Shown piece after piece: positions 44,557-53,393 of a stretch of 64,000 bases of DNA. Under the pieces are notes generated by a model. That model saw only the letters and a list, made by a program, of their open reading frames with translations, made no database searches and was not told the origin of the DNA. The position numbers and the translations under genes are program-made. The stretch lies in assembly GCA_009693235.1 (NCBI GenBank), contig SHXR01000012.1, positions 1 through 64,000 of the forward strand. The letters are read 5' to 3'. The stretch comes from Betaproteobacteria bacterium (GTDB lineage: Bacteria > Pseudomonadota > Gammaproteobacteria > Burkholderiales > SG8-39). Within the stretch, counting starts at the first letter, position 1. Each line of letters opens with the position of its first letter.

Positions 44557-45391
44557 ATGCGACGTGGTATTGCGCAGAGCGGTGTTTGGCTAATGATGCT
44601 CGGACTGCTCGCCCCAGTGGCGGGCGCCCGCGCCGATCTGCTGACCGCGATCAACAAATTACTTGCCGGTGGGTGTGGTGCCAAGCAGGCCGCCCCGTTC
44701 CAATGCAAAGCTTGATGCGACGGCGCGTGGCCTTGCCAATTCGCGCCCGATGCAGGAAGCGATGTCTCAGGCCGGCTATCCGAGTATGAAGTCGATGTCG
44801 ATTCAGGTATCGGGCGCAACCAGCGAGGCCGGGGTGGTCGCCTTTTTGCAGCCGCGCCATTGTGCGGCGTTGACCGATAGCGCATTTAAGGACATCGGTA
44901 TCCATCGTGATGGCGCCAATGTGTGGATCGTCTTGGGTGCTCCTTTTCTGGCGCCGGCGGTGCAGGACGCGCCCCACGTTGCGCGCAAGGTGCTGGAGCT
45001 GGTCAACCAGGCGCGGGCCACGGCGCGCTCTTGTGGCACCACAAGCTTGGTCGTCGCGCTGCCGCTTAAGGCGAATCCATTGCTCACCAAAGCTGCGCAA
45101 TTGCACGCCAATGATATGGCAGAGGGGAGCCATTTCAGTCACACCGGGCGGGATGGCAGCGCGCCGTCTGCACGCGTGACCCGCGTCGGATACGCCTGGC
45201 AAATGACCAGTGAAAACATTGCCGCCGGGGCGGGCTCAGCGGAAGAAACGGTGGCCGGATGGCTCAACAGCCCGCCGCATTGCGCAAACATCATGGAGGC
45301 GCGTTATACCGAGCATGGCGTCGCGTTCGCCATCAATGAGAAGAGCAAAGGGCGCATCTACTGGGCGCAGGTCTTTGGTCGGCCGTTTTAG
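44557..45391 (+). pseudogene. CAP/SCP-domain exported protein, frameshifted
   Basis: An N-terminal piece (MRRGIAQSGVWLMMLGLLAP signal peptide, then LLTAINKLLAGGCGAKQAA) stops at 44715. The CAP domain continues in another frame (NAKLDATARGLANSR... HANDMAEGSHFSHTGRDG... ENIAAGAGSAEETVAGWLNS and HCANIMEARYTEHGVAF) to 45391. Removing one C from CCCC at 44693-44696 joins both into a 277-residue protein. CAP-domain residues (the two His, in HANDM and SHTG, and the Glu) are present. The cause is either a recent frameshift or a homopolymer error. Such secreted proteins are of unknown role in bacteria. It starts 14 bases after ilvD. Confidence 0.82.
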
Positions 45392-45409
45392 CCGCGGGGA
45401 GGGCGGGCG

Positions 45410-47032
45410 CTACGCCGCCGTAGTGCCGCGCTCGCTCCTGCGCCGTGCCAGGTCGGTGGCGACCAGGTAGGTCCACACCGGAGGTTCCTTGGCAATGTGA
45501 AAGGCGCGCTTGCGATCCCGCACTTCCTGCTCGCCCACCGTCAAGCGATCGCGATGCCGCAGAAACTCGACCCATGACTCTTCCACCCACTGCTCGACAT
45601 AACGACCCGCGTTGGCCGGGTCGCGAAACAATGCCCATGAGATCGCACCGGCGCGGAGCCGCAATCGCCGGCTTTCCTGCATCAGCGTCGCGAAGGGTTC
45701 TTCATTTGCTGGGTCGATGAGATATTCGATCATCACTTGCACTGGCCCCTCGTCATGATCGATCGGCGTGGCCATCGCAGGCTCCGGCCAGTAGCGGGAC
45801 GGCGTTAGGTCTTCCTCGGCGACGCCGGTGACAGGATAAAACCGGATCAAGGTGATGCTTACGAGTGCGCCGCATGCCGCTACGGCGAAGGCGGCGGAAA
45901 TGGTCCAAACGCTGGCGATCTGTCCCCATATGGCTGACCCGAACGCGCCACCACCCATGAACGCCATTTGCATCGCCGCCAGGCCGCGACCGCGCACCCA
46001 GGCCGGTAGAAGAAATTGTGCGGTGACGCCGAGGATCGATGCAACCGTCAACCAGGCATAGCCCGCCATCACCATGGCGAGCGCAAGCATGATGAGGTTG
46101 GTCGACAAGGCAAACGTCATCGATGCCATCGCTTGCATGGCGATCGCGCTGCTCACCAATTGATCGCGCGAGAGCTTGGTGCGAAGCCACGTCATGGTCG
46201 GCAGGACGATGATCGCGCCCAGACCGAACAGGCCGAACAACATCGTGTAGGTGCTCGATGCGCCATCCAGTTCGTCCCGCACGACGACCGGCAATAAGGC
46301 GAGCTGTACGATGGCGAAGAAAAAATAGGCAAAGCTGCGGATGAGCACGGCACGCAGCGCAGGCGTCTGACGTGCGAACTGCAGGCCGACCCGGATAGCG
46401 CCGAAAAATCGCTCCGAGGGCAGTGTGCTCGCCCGCGCACGGGGCCTGCGCCAGCGCACCAGCATGACCGTGAGCGCGAGCATCGCCACGCCATTGATCA
46501 GGTAGACGTACGCCGGTTCGCCCCAGGCGATGATGATGCCGACGATGGTCGGGCCGAAGATGCGCGAGGCGTTCATCGACGCGCCGTTCCAGACCACCGC
46601 ACGCGGCACGGCGATGCGCGGCAAGACCTCTTGCATGATTGATGAGTAGGCGGGCAGGCGAATGGCGAAGGTCACACCCATCGCCAGTGATGCGATCAAC
46701 AAGAGAGCAGGCGACAAGTAGCCGGCGAGAATCGAGATGCCGACGGCGAAACTTACGAAGGTCACCAGCGAATAGGCGACCACAATGATGCGCCGACGAT
46801 CGACCAGATCAGACAGCGCCCCGCTGGGTAGGGCAAGCAGAAACGCGGGCAGCGCGGTGAAGCCCTGCAATAGCGCGACTTCAAGCGGTGTGGCGTTGAG
46901 TGAAGCCATCAACCAGCCGGACGCCGCCTCATGCATCCATCCACAGAGATTAGCGCCGATCCACAGCCCAAACAGCAACTTAAACGGCCGCGACGCCCAA
47001 GGATTGTCAGAGGGCGTCACAGTAGTCGTCAA
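45410..47032 (-). CDS. MFS exporter with C-terminal ABM-like domain (MFS_3/EntS-like)
   Basis: This 540-residue protein has about 12 membrane segments in residues 10-415 and a cytosolic C-terminal region (VMIEYLIDPANEEPFATLMQ...) that resembles the antibiotic-biosynthesis-monooxygenase-like tail of the MFS_3/EntS group. It would export a small hydrophobic or anionic compound. The start is TTG 47032, sharing bases with the stop of the Fe-S/NrfD gene (TTGA); GTG 47020 is an alternative. It is the last gene of the molybdenum-enzyme operon, so it may export the substrate or product. Confidence 0.82.
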   Translation of the reverse strand: MTTTVTPSDNPWASRPFKLLFGLWIGANLCGWMHEAASGWLMASLNATPLEVALLQGFTALPAFLLALPSGALSDLVDRRRIIVVAYSLVTFVSFAVGISILAGYLSPALLLIASLAMGVTFAIRLPAYSSIMQEVLPRIAVPRAVVWNGASMNASRIFGPTIVGIIIAWGEPAYVYLINGVAMLALTVMLVRWRRPRARASTLPSERFFGAIRVGLQFARQTPALRAVLIRSFAYFFFAIVQLALLPVVVRDELDGASSTYTMLFGLFGLGAIIVLPTMTWLRTKLSRDQLVSSAIAMQAMASMTFALSTNLIMLALAMVMAGYAWLTVASILGVTAQFLLPAWVRGRGLAAMQMAFMGGGAFGSAIWGQIASVWTISAAFAVAACGALVSITLIRFYPVTGVAEEDLTPSRYWPEPAMATPIDHDEGPVQVMIEYLIDPANEEPFATLMQESRRLRLRAGAISWALFRDPANAGRYVEQWVEESWVEFLRHRDRLTVGEQEVRDRKRAFHIAKEPPVWTYLVATDLARRRSERGTTAA

Positions 47033-48645
47033 ACGTGCGCCGGCATGCCGCCCATGCGGGCCGGCGCCGCACGCTTTCCGGATCCTCTTTGTGGCGCACT
47101 CGGTAAGGCGAAGCCTTGTTGAAAGCTCACCTGTGTGACGATCGCGAATTTCCACCAGAAGCCGCCGATGAGCACGGATATTCCGGCGATGGGCAACAAG
47201 ATTGCGGGGTCAACGGGCGCTATCAGTGCGACAAAGAAAAGCAGCGCGGGGAGGATGTGGCCGGTGCTATGGATGATCGGCGCGAGATCATCCAATGCGC
47301 GACGCGCAAGCGGCGGGATACCGTCTTGTTTGGCCATGCTGCGATAGGTGTGGAAGAGTGCCGCATTGACGATGGTGAGAATGAGCCCTGCTCCAACAAT
47401 CATCAACGATGGTTTGACTGCTGCAAAGCCCGTCAGCAATGCGATGGCACCCACGCCTTCAACAAGACCGCTGGCGAGAATCATCGCGGGAATCAATGGC
47501 GCTCGCCATGCGGGGATACCTTTGGCCGCGTGCAGGATCTGCGCCTGGCAGTAGACAAAACCGATCGCGGCAAACGCAATGAGCGTCTCGATCACCGGAT
47601 GCGGCCAGATGAGCTCCGCGCCTAACGCGCCAAATAACACCACCACGATATAGAGCTCACGCGACATCCATGAGGTATTCGGTCGTGAAAACGCGCGCCA
47701 GAAGCGTTGTTGTCGTCCGATCTTGAGAAAAACACACAACAGACCGATCGACATCAAGCCCGCACCAAGTAGATAGAACTTGGTGAGACGGGCCGGCTCA
47801 ATCAGCCCCACGGTGCTTGCAGCATATGCGGCAAAGATCAAGCCGCCGGCCATTCCGCCGAAGCACCAGTTCATCGCCGCGCGCCAATCCCAGAATGTCT
47901 GGAGCTTGCCCACCAGCGGGTTGCTGAGATCGGCCATGCGTTCATCGTCGTTCTCATCTACGCCGATATCGCGGCCGGGTGTGGCCGGTGCCTCGTAGAG
48001 ATACTTGATCTGCGGATCGGTGCCGAGCTCCGCATGCATCTGGAAGCTTTTGTTGTTGGCCACCAATTGCGAAACATTGCTTGCCGCATTGTTGAAGTCA
48101 CCGAACGTGATCGCCTGGGCAATACAGGAGGCTGAACACGCCGGCGTCACATCCAAGTCGACGCCGGGCGTGAGGCCACGCTCCTTTGCTTCGTCGACCT
48201 TTTCCACACAGAACGTACATTTCTGCGCTACGCCAAGCCGCTCGGGATGCGCAACAGCTTTCTCTTGCTTGGTCTCGACGCCGTAATACCAGCGCTCATC
48301 ATGGACGATGGTGCGCGCCTGATAAGGACATGACACCGCGCAGTAGGCGCAACCGATGCAGACGTCGTAGTTCATCGTGACGAGGCCGTCGGCACGTTGC
48401 TGCGTGGCACCGGTGGGACATACCGGTACGCAAGGGGGTTCGGCGCAATGTTGGCAGCCGGTCACCATGAACACGCGTTCGACATCTGGGAACGTGCCGG
48501 TCTCGATATCGAGCACGCGCCGCCATTGCACGCCGGGTACGGTGTCATTCGAGTGCTTGCAGGCGATCGTGCAGGTTTGGCAACCGACGCAGCGGTTGAG
48601 ATCGACCACCATGCCCCAGCGCAAGGTTTTTTCTGTATCGCTCAT
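47029..48645 (-). CDS. Fused four-cluster ferredoxin and NrfD/DmsC-like membrane subunit
   Basis: This 538-residue fusion has a DmsB/NrfC-like ferredoxin in residues 1-215, with four Cys groups for four 4Fe-4S clusters: CVGCQTCTIAC, CQHCAEPPCVPVC, CIGCAYCAVSC, and CTFC plus CSASC. After it, about eight membrane segments (residues 265-510) form a DmsC/NrfD-like quinone-reactive anchor. It should pass electrons between the quinone pool and the molybdenum enzyme encoded just upstream, with an ATGA overlap. Normally these are two proteins; a fusion is less common. Confidence 0.88.
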   Translation of the reverse strand: MSDTEKTLRWGMVVDLNRCVGCQTCTIACKHSNDTVPGVQWRRVLDIETGTFPDVERVFMVTGCQHCAEPPCVPVCPTGATQQRADGLVTMNYDVCIGCAYCAVSCPYQARTIVHDERWYYGVETKQEKAVAHPERLGVAQKCTFCVEKVDEAKERGLTPGVDLDVTPACSASCIAQAITFGDFNNAASNVSQLVANNKSFQMHAELGTDPQIKYLYEAPATPGRDIGVDENDDERMADLSNPLVGKLQTFWDWRAAMNWCFGGMAGGLIFAAYAASTVGLIEPARLTKFYLLGAGLMSIGLLCVFLKIGRQQRFWRAFSRPNTSWMSRELYIVVVLFGALGAELIWPHPVIETLIAFAAIGFVYCQAQILHAAKGIPAWRAPLIPAMILASGLVEGVGAIALLTGFAAVKPSLMIVGAGLILTIVNAALFHTYRSMAKQDGIPPLARRALDDLAPIIHSTGHILPALLFFVALIAPVDPAILLPIAGISVLIGGFWWKFAIVTQVSFQQGFALPSAPQRGSGKRAAPARMGGMPAHV

Positions 48646-51368
48646 GCGGCAACCTTCGCGGCTTTGTAGAGTTTGACCCGCACGATGTCGGAGCCGCTAC
48701 CGGTCGAGTCGGTGAGTGACAAGGAGAGCGCCGACACGGAATTCAAGCTCGGCATATTCAGGTCTTTGGCGAACGGCGTCTTCCAGTGATCGAATTGGCC
48801 GATCATGACCAGCGTATCGGGCCGGATGCCTTCGCGCAGCACCGCATTGCCGTACGTAATGCCGGTGACCGATTCGATTGCGACCGCATCCCCTTCGGCG
48901 ATGCCCAATCGTTTGGCCGCCGACCGATTGATGATCACACCACGATGTCCGGAGATGTTGTCGGCCACTTCACTGATGAGCGGAATGCCGACGTTCGCGC
49001 CCCATGAGTACTGCATGCTGCGTGCGGTGAGCGCCCAAAATGGATACAGATCGGGGTCGCCGCCATGTTCCCGCACATGTTCCAGCCAGATTTCCGGAAA
49101 CGGCTGATAGGTGGGCATGAACTCGTATTCCTTCAATTGCTCATTCCACCATTGGATGCCGCTCTCATGCAGACGATGCGCCAACTCGCGTCCATGGCGA
49201 ACCACCCGTTCTTGATAGGGCAGCTCAAAGCGCAGGTTTTGCCGCACCATCGAGGGATACAGGTACCAGTCGAGCTGCGAGAAGGTGCCCAGCATATAGC
49301 CGTGCTCCTTGAACCAGTCGAGACCATGCACCGCTTTGCCCTCTGAAAGCTCGTGGCTCGCTGCCTTGGCGACGGCCTCCCAGATTTCTTCGCGCGAGTG
49401 ACGAATAGTGGGGTCGATCGAATAGTCGAAGCTCTTCTTGCGTAAGCCCATGCCGGCGGCGCCGTGATTGATCGCCTCGTTGTACTCCTCGAGGATGCCT
49501 GTGCGCTTGGCGAGTTCGGTCGACACATCGGTGAGATCCATGCAATCGACCGCATTGTCGATCACCGGTTGACGGATCGCCCAACCTTCGTGTTTCCAGA
49601 ATTGCTGGATGAACTTGGTGCTGCCGATGCGAATGAGTTGCAGGCTTTCGAGGTCGGTGGCATCGGGCAGCAACACGTCAGCAAAATGGTTCGTTTCGTC
49701 ATCGGTGTAGGCAAACGCCACGATGAACGGAAACTCGGCGAGCCGCTCGGCGACTTCGGGGGCGTTCCATGACGAGATCGCCGGATTGGTGCGATAGCAG
49801 AACCAGATTTCCGGATTCGTTTGGAGGGGCCAGTTGGCCGGCTGCTCTTTTTGGAAGAGCCAGGGCAGATGCGCGGGCCCGAGGGCCGGCGACCACGGCG
49901 AATTCGATGACAGCGGTACCAGCGTCTTGAATGCGTTGCGAATATCGGGTTTGGAGGCCCAGTCCGCCTTGGTGGTTGGATTGAACTGATACGTCATGAA
50001 ACCATCGGGGCCCGGTTGCACGGAGCCGGTGCGACTCGCCGCCGGACGTACGAGTTTGACGGTTGTGCCCAAGGTGCCGCCCGGTACTTCGAGGGCGCCC
50101 ACCAGCACCGCGAGCATCGTGCGTGCCCAGCAGGTGTGATAGCCGCCCCAGCCGTTGTTCACGCTCTTGCCCAGCATCACCGCAACCGGCCGGAACGGCA
50201 GGGTCATGCCTTCGATGTCGATCGTCTGCCCGATGCAGGCGTGTGCGAGGTACTCGTCCGCGACCTTGCGGATGATTGCGGCGGGCACATCGCATTCACC
50301 GGCCGCCCACTCGGGCGTATAGCCCTTGACATGATCGAGCAGCAGTTGAAATGAAGGCTTTGCGAGCGCAGCGGCATGTTCAATGATTTCGCCGTCCGGT
50401 CCCATCTCGATGCCCGCAATGGAGTAGGTGCCGGTCAGCGCCGCATCGCCGATCACTGCGTCGTGTGGCTTGGCGGTTTGATCGCGCGCATCGAAAATCA
50501 AGGGCTTCTTCGTTGCGGCGTCGCGCAGAAACCAACCGTTCGGGCCGACCAGATACGGTGAATTCGAGCGCTCCTTCAAGTAAGGAACGTCGCACACTTC
50601 CTGCCAATTGCGCTCATGGATGATGCGATGGATGAGTCCGAACAGAAACGCCGCATCGGTCTTTGGCTTGATCGGCACCCATTCCGCTGACAACGCGCCG
50701 GTGATCGATAGATGCGGCTCGACCTGCACCCGCTTGGCGCCGCGCACGCGCGCATCGGCTTCGCGCCAGATCCCCACCACGCCCGAAGACGCTTCGATAT
50801 TCGCGCCGCAATTGATCACATAGTTCACATAGGGCGTATCGGGCGAGACGATGAAGGCGCGATGCCAGAGCTCGCCGTAGAGATGCTCCGAGTGGTAGCA
50901 CTTGATGCCTTGCCCGGCGCCGTAGCCTTGATCGATCGGTCCCCAAGCCGCCATGAATGCAGGGAACGTGCCCATGTATTGCACTGGTGTGCCACCACCG
51001 CCGGTGGACACCGCGACCTTCGGATAGCCCGATGCATCGATAAGGCCCTTGGCGCGAATTTCACGCAGCTTCGCACTGACGATATCGAGGGCTTCATCCC
51101 ACGAAATCGGCACAAAGCGAGGATCCTCGTGGCGGCCCTTCTTGGGATTGGTCCGCTTCATCGGCTGCTGAATGCGATTGGGGTTGTAGGTTTTCTGGAT
51201 CAACCCATACGCTTTCACGCAGACCCGCCCGCCGCCAGGATGCTCGTTCTTGATGTCGTAGTTCGACGCGAGGCGCACCGCAACGCCGTCTTTCACCTCG
51301 ACCTTCATGAGATCGGGTCCGGCGACGCATTGGTAGCAGAAGATCGGGACTTTCTTGGAATCGCTCAT
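48642..51368 (-). CDS. DMSO reductase family molybdopterin oxidoreductase, catalytic subunit
   Basis: This 908-residue bis-MGD enzyme has the N-terminal block CYQCVAGPDLMKVEV (Cys11, Cys14; Pro18 in place of the usual third Cys; Cys50 in GRVCVKAYG), so the FS0 cluster has only three obvious Cys. The stretch GIKCYHSEHLYGELW suggests a Cys ligand to Mo. The molybdopterin-binding C-terminal domain (INRSAAKRLGIAEGDAVAIES) is intact. There is no twin-arginine signal, so it is probably cytosolic. The Fe-S/NrfD partner follows. The substrate is unknown; the upstream CoA ligase points to an acyl or aryl compound. Confidence 0.86.
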   Translation of the reverse strand: MSDSKKVPIFCYQCVAGPDLMKVEVKDGVAVRLASNYDIKNEHPGGGRVCVKAYGLIQKTYNPNRIQQPMKRTNPKKGRHEDPRFVPISWDEALDIVSAKLREIRAKGLIDASGYPKVAVSTGGGGTPVQYMGTFPAFMAAWGPIDQGYGAGQGIKCYHSEHLYGELWHRAFIVSPDTPYVNYVINCGANIEASSGVVGIWREADARVRGAKRVQVEPHLSITGALSAEWVPIKPKTDAAFLFGLIHRIIHERNWQEVCDVPYLKERSNSPYLVGPNGWFLRDAATKKPLIFDARDQTAKPHDAVIGDAALTGTYSIAGIEMGPDGEIIEHAAALAKPSFQLLLDHVKGYTPEWAAGECDVPAAIIRKVADEYLAHACIGQTIDIEGMTLPFRPVAVMLGKSVNNGWGGYHTCWARTMLAVLVGALEVPGGTLGTTVKLVRPAASRTGSVQPGPDGFMTYQFNPTTKADWASKPDIRNAFKTLVPLSSNSPWSPALGPAHLPWLFQKEQPANWPLQTNPEIWFCYRTNPAISSWNAPEVAERLAEFPFIVAFAYTDDETNHFADVLLPDATDLESLQLIRIGSTKFIQQFWKHEGWAIRQPVIDNAVDCMDLTDVSTELAKRTGILEEYNEAINHGAAGMGLRKKSFDYSIDPTIRHSREEIWEAVAKAASHELSEGKAVHGLDWFKEHGYMLGTFSQLDWYLYPSMVRQNLRFELPYQERVVRHGRELAHRLHESGIQWWNEQLKEYEFMPTYQPFPEIWLEHVREHGGDPDLYPFWALTARSMQYSWGANVGIPLISEVADNISGHRGVIINRSAAKRLGIAEGDAVAIESVTGITYGNAVLREGIRPDTLVMIGQFDHWKTPFAKDLNMPSLNSVSALSLSLTDSTGSGSDIVRVKLYKAAKVAA

Positions 51369-51422
51369 GGTGTTTATTTTTGGAATTGCCGACGCGTCCG
51401 CGTGGACTAACTTGATGCAATC

Positions 51423-53390
51423 CTACGCTGGAATGACGAGTCGGCCCTTGATGATTTTACGCGTGGGCGTGAGCGGCATCTCCGGGACGATCACCAGCCG
51501 CTCCGGCAGTTTGATCTTGGCGATGTTTTGGGCGGCAAGGTACGCGACAATTTCAGCGAGCGTGATCATCGCGACGCCCGGGCGCAACATCACAAAACAA
51601 CAAGCCCGCTCGCCTAACACCGGGTCGGACATCGGGATGATCGCCGACTGCAAAATGACCGGATGCGCATCCAGTAGGTCTTCGATCTCGCGCGGATTGA
51701 ACTTCACGCCGCCACGGTTGATGATGTCTTTGCTGCGGCCGGTGATGGTGACGTTCCCTGCATCGTCCATGCTCGCGAGATCGCCGGACCGATACCAGCC
51801 ATTGGCGGTGAATGCGGTCCGGTTGGCAGCCTCGTTGTCATAGAAACCGGGAAAGACGAGGCAGCCGCGCACTTGCAATTCCCCCTCCTCACCAGATGGG
51901 AGGGCTCGATCATCGGCATCCGCGATGCGAATTTCGGTGCCTGGGCTCGCGCGTCCGGCACTCGTCGCTGCGACGTCAAGCGCATCGCCTGGCCGTGAAT
52001 AGAGCGCGCCTTGCGTTTCGGTCATACCCCACAGTTGCGTGACCGCGCATTGGGGTGTCTTCGCTTGCAACCATCGCACCAGCTCCGGCGGACAAGCGCT
52101 GCCCGACAGGATCGCCAATGTGAGCGACGATAAATCGTGCTTATCGAAGAGGCCCTGTGCGCGCATGGCGGCCGCATGCGGCGGACCACACCAGAGGCCG
52201 GTTGGGCGATCGCGTTCGATGGTCACGGCGAGATCGCCTGGCGTGAACGCGGGCAGCAAAACCGTAGCCGCGCCTACTGCCCATGCGACATGCAGGCTAT
52301 AGAGCCCGTAGAGGTGGGTGAACGGCGCGGCAGACAGAATGCGATCGTTGGCTGTCACGCGATGTTCCGGCGCGCCGACCCACGCGTTGGAGAGCATCGT
52401 GTGATACGGATGTGGCACCCCTTTTGGGGCTGAAGTGGTCCCCGATGTGTAAAGCAACAGGAACGGATCGCTCGCAAGCGGCGCGGGATAGCGTGCATCG
52501 AGCGGCGGCGAATGTTCGATGAGGGCGTTCAACGACAAGGTGCCCTCGACTGGCGTGCCGACGGCAACGATAACCTGCAAAGTTGGTATGCGCGATTTGA
52601 GCGCGAGATAGGTGCGCGCGGGCGACCAGTCTTTGGTGTCCGCCAAGCCGATCGCGGCGACGGCGCGGCTATGTGCAAGCAAGGCCTCCAGTTCCGCGCC
52701 CCGATAGGGCATGTGCAAGGTGCAAAGCACCGCGCCCAAGCGGCAGATGGCCAGATACGCGACCGCGAACTCGATCGTATTGGGCAATTGCACAGTAACC
52801 ACTTCGCCCCGCGCGACGCCCGCTTGCCTGAGGCCCTCTGCGAGGCGTGATACTTGATCGGCTAAACCGCGATATGAAATGACGCGATCGCCTTGCATGA
52901 GCGCGGGCGCATCGGGCCGTTCTTTGACGTGCCGACTGATCCAGCCATGCAAGGTGTCATCGCGCCACCAACCGTGGCGGATATATTCGCGGACGAGCAG
53001 CGGATCGAATCGCAATGCCGCGCGCAACCGCAGCGCGCTTTCGGAAAACTTGAAACGTTCCGCGAGTGGGATCACGCGTTCCGGCCGAAAACGCCGTCCG
53101 CCGCCAAGATCGAGGAGATAGGCTTGCTGGCCGGTGCGAAAGCGGCGACTCTCCTCATGATTGCGGATGAACATGACCTGTTCGCGGGAGAGCCCGATGC
53201 GTTCGCTGATTTGCGCATCGGCAAGGCCCATCCCTTCGCGCTGTCGCTCGATCTCAGCCCAATTCAAGGTGCGGATCGGATCGCCCTCCCGCACCTGCAG
53301 GTTGTTGCTCATCTGGAAGATGGTCTCGCCGAACGTGGCGATCATCTCATCGGTTATGCCGAGTTGGGCTCGGGAGAGGCCGCGTGCCAT
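51423..53390 (-). CDS. Acyl-CoA synthetase with extra N-terminal domain
   Basis: This 655-residue ANL-family ligase has the phosphate loop LLYTSGTTSAPKG, LWGMTETQG, NGWYRSGDLA and the C-terminal Lys in LTPTRKIIKG. About 130 additional residues precede the ligase. They contain a helix-turn-helix-like stretch (LADAQISERIGLSREQVMFI) and a basic region, with no membrane segment. This could be a regulatory, DNA-binding or protein-binding module; none is recognised. It starts 3 bases after the QueG-like gene and is 54 bases upstream of the Mo-enzyme gene. Confidence 0.86.
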   Translation of the reverse strand: MARGLSRAQLGITDEMIATFGETIFQMSNNLQVREGDPIRTLNWAEIERQREGMGLADAQISERIGLSREQVMFIRNHEESRRFRTGQQAYLLDLGGGRRFRPERVIPLAERFKFSESALRLRAALRFDPLLVREYIRHGWWRDDTLHGWISRHVKERPDAPALMQGDRVISYRGLADQVSRLAEGLRQAGVARGEVVTVQLPNTIEFAVAYLAICRLGAVLCTLHMPYRGAELEALLAHSRAVAAIGLADTKDWSPARTYLALKSRIPTLQVIVAVGTPVEGTLSLNALIEHSPPLDARYPAPLASDPFLLLYTSGTTSAPKGVPHPYHTMLSNAWVGAPEHRVTANDRILSAAPFTHLYGLYSLHVAWAVGAATVLLPAFTPGDLAVTIERDRPTGLWCGPPHAAAMRAQGLFDKHDLSSLTLAILSGSACPPELVRWLQAKTPQCAVTQLWGMTETQGALYSRPGDALDVAATSAGRASPGTEIRIADADDRALPSGEEGELQVRGCLVFPGFYDNEAANRTAFTANGWYRSGDLASMDDAGNVTITGRSKDIINRGGVKFNPREIEDLLDAHPVILQSAIIPMSDPVLGERACCFVMLRPGVAMITLAEIVAYLAAQNIAKIKLPERLVIVPEMPLTPTRKIIKGRLVIPA

Positions 53391-53393
53391 CGT

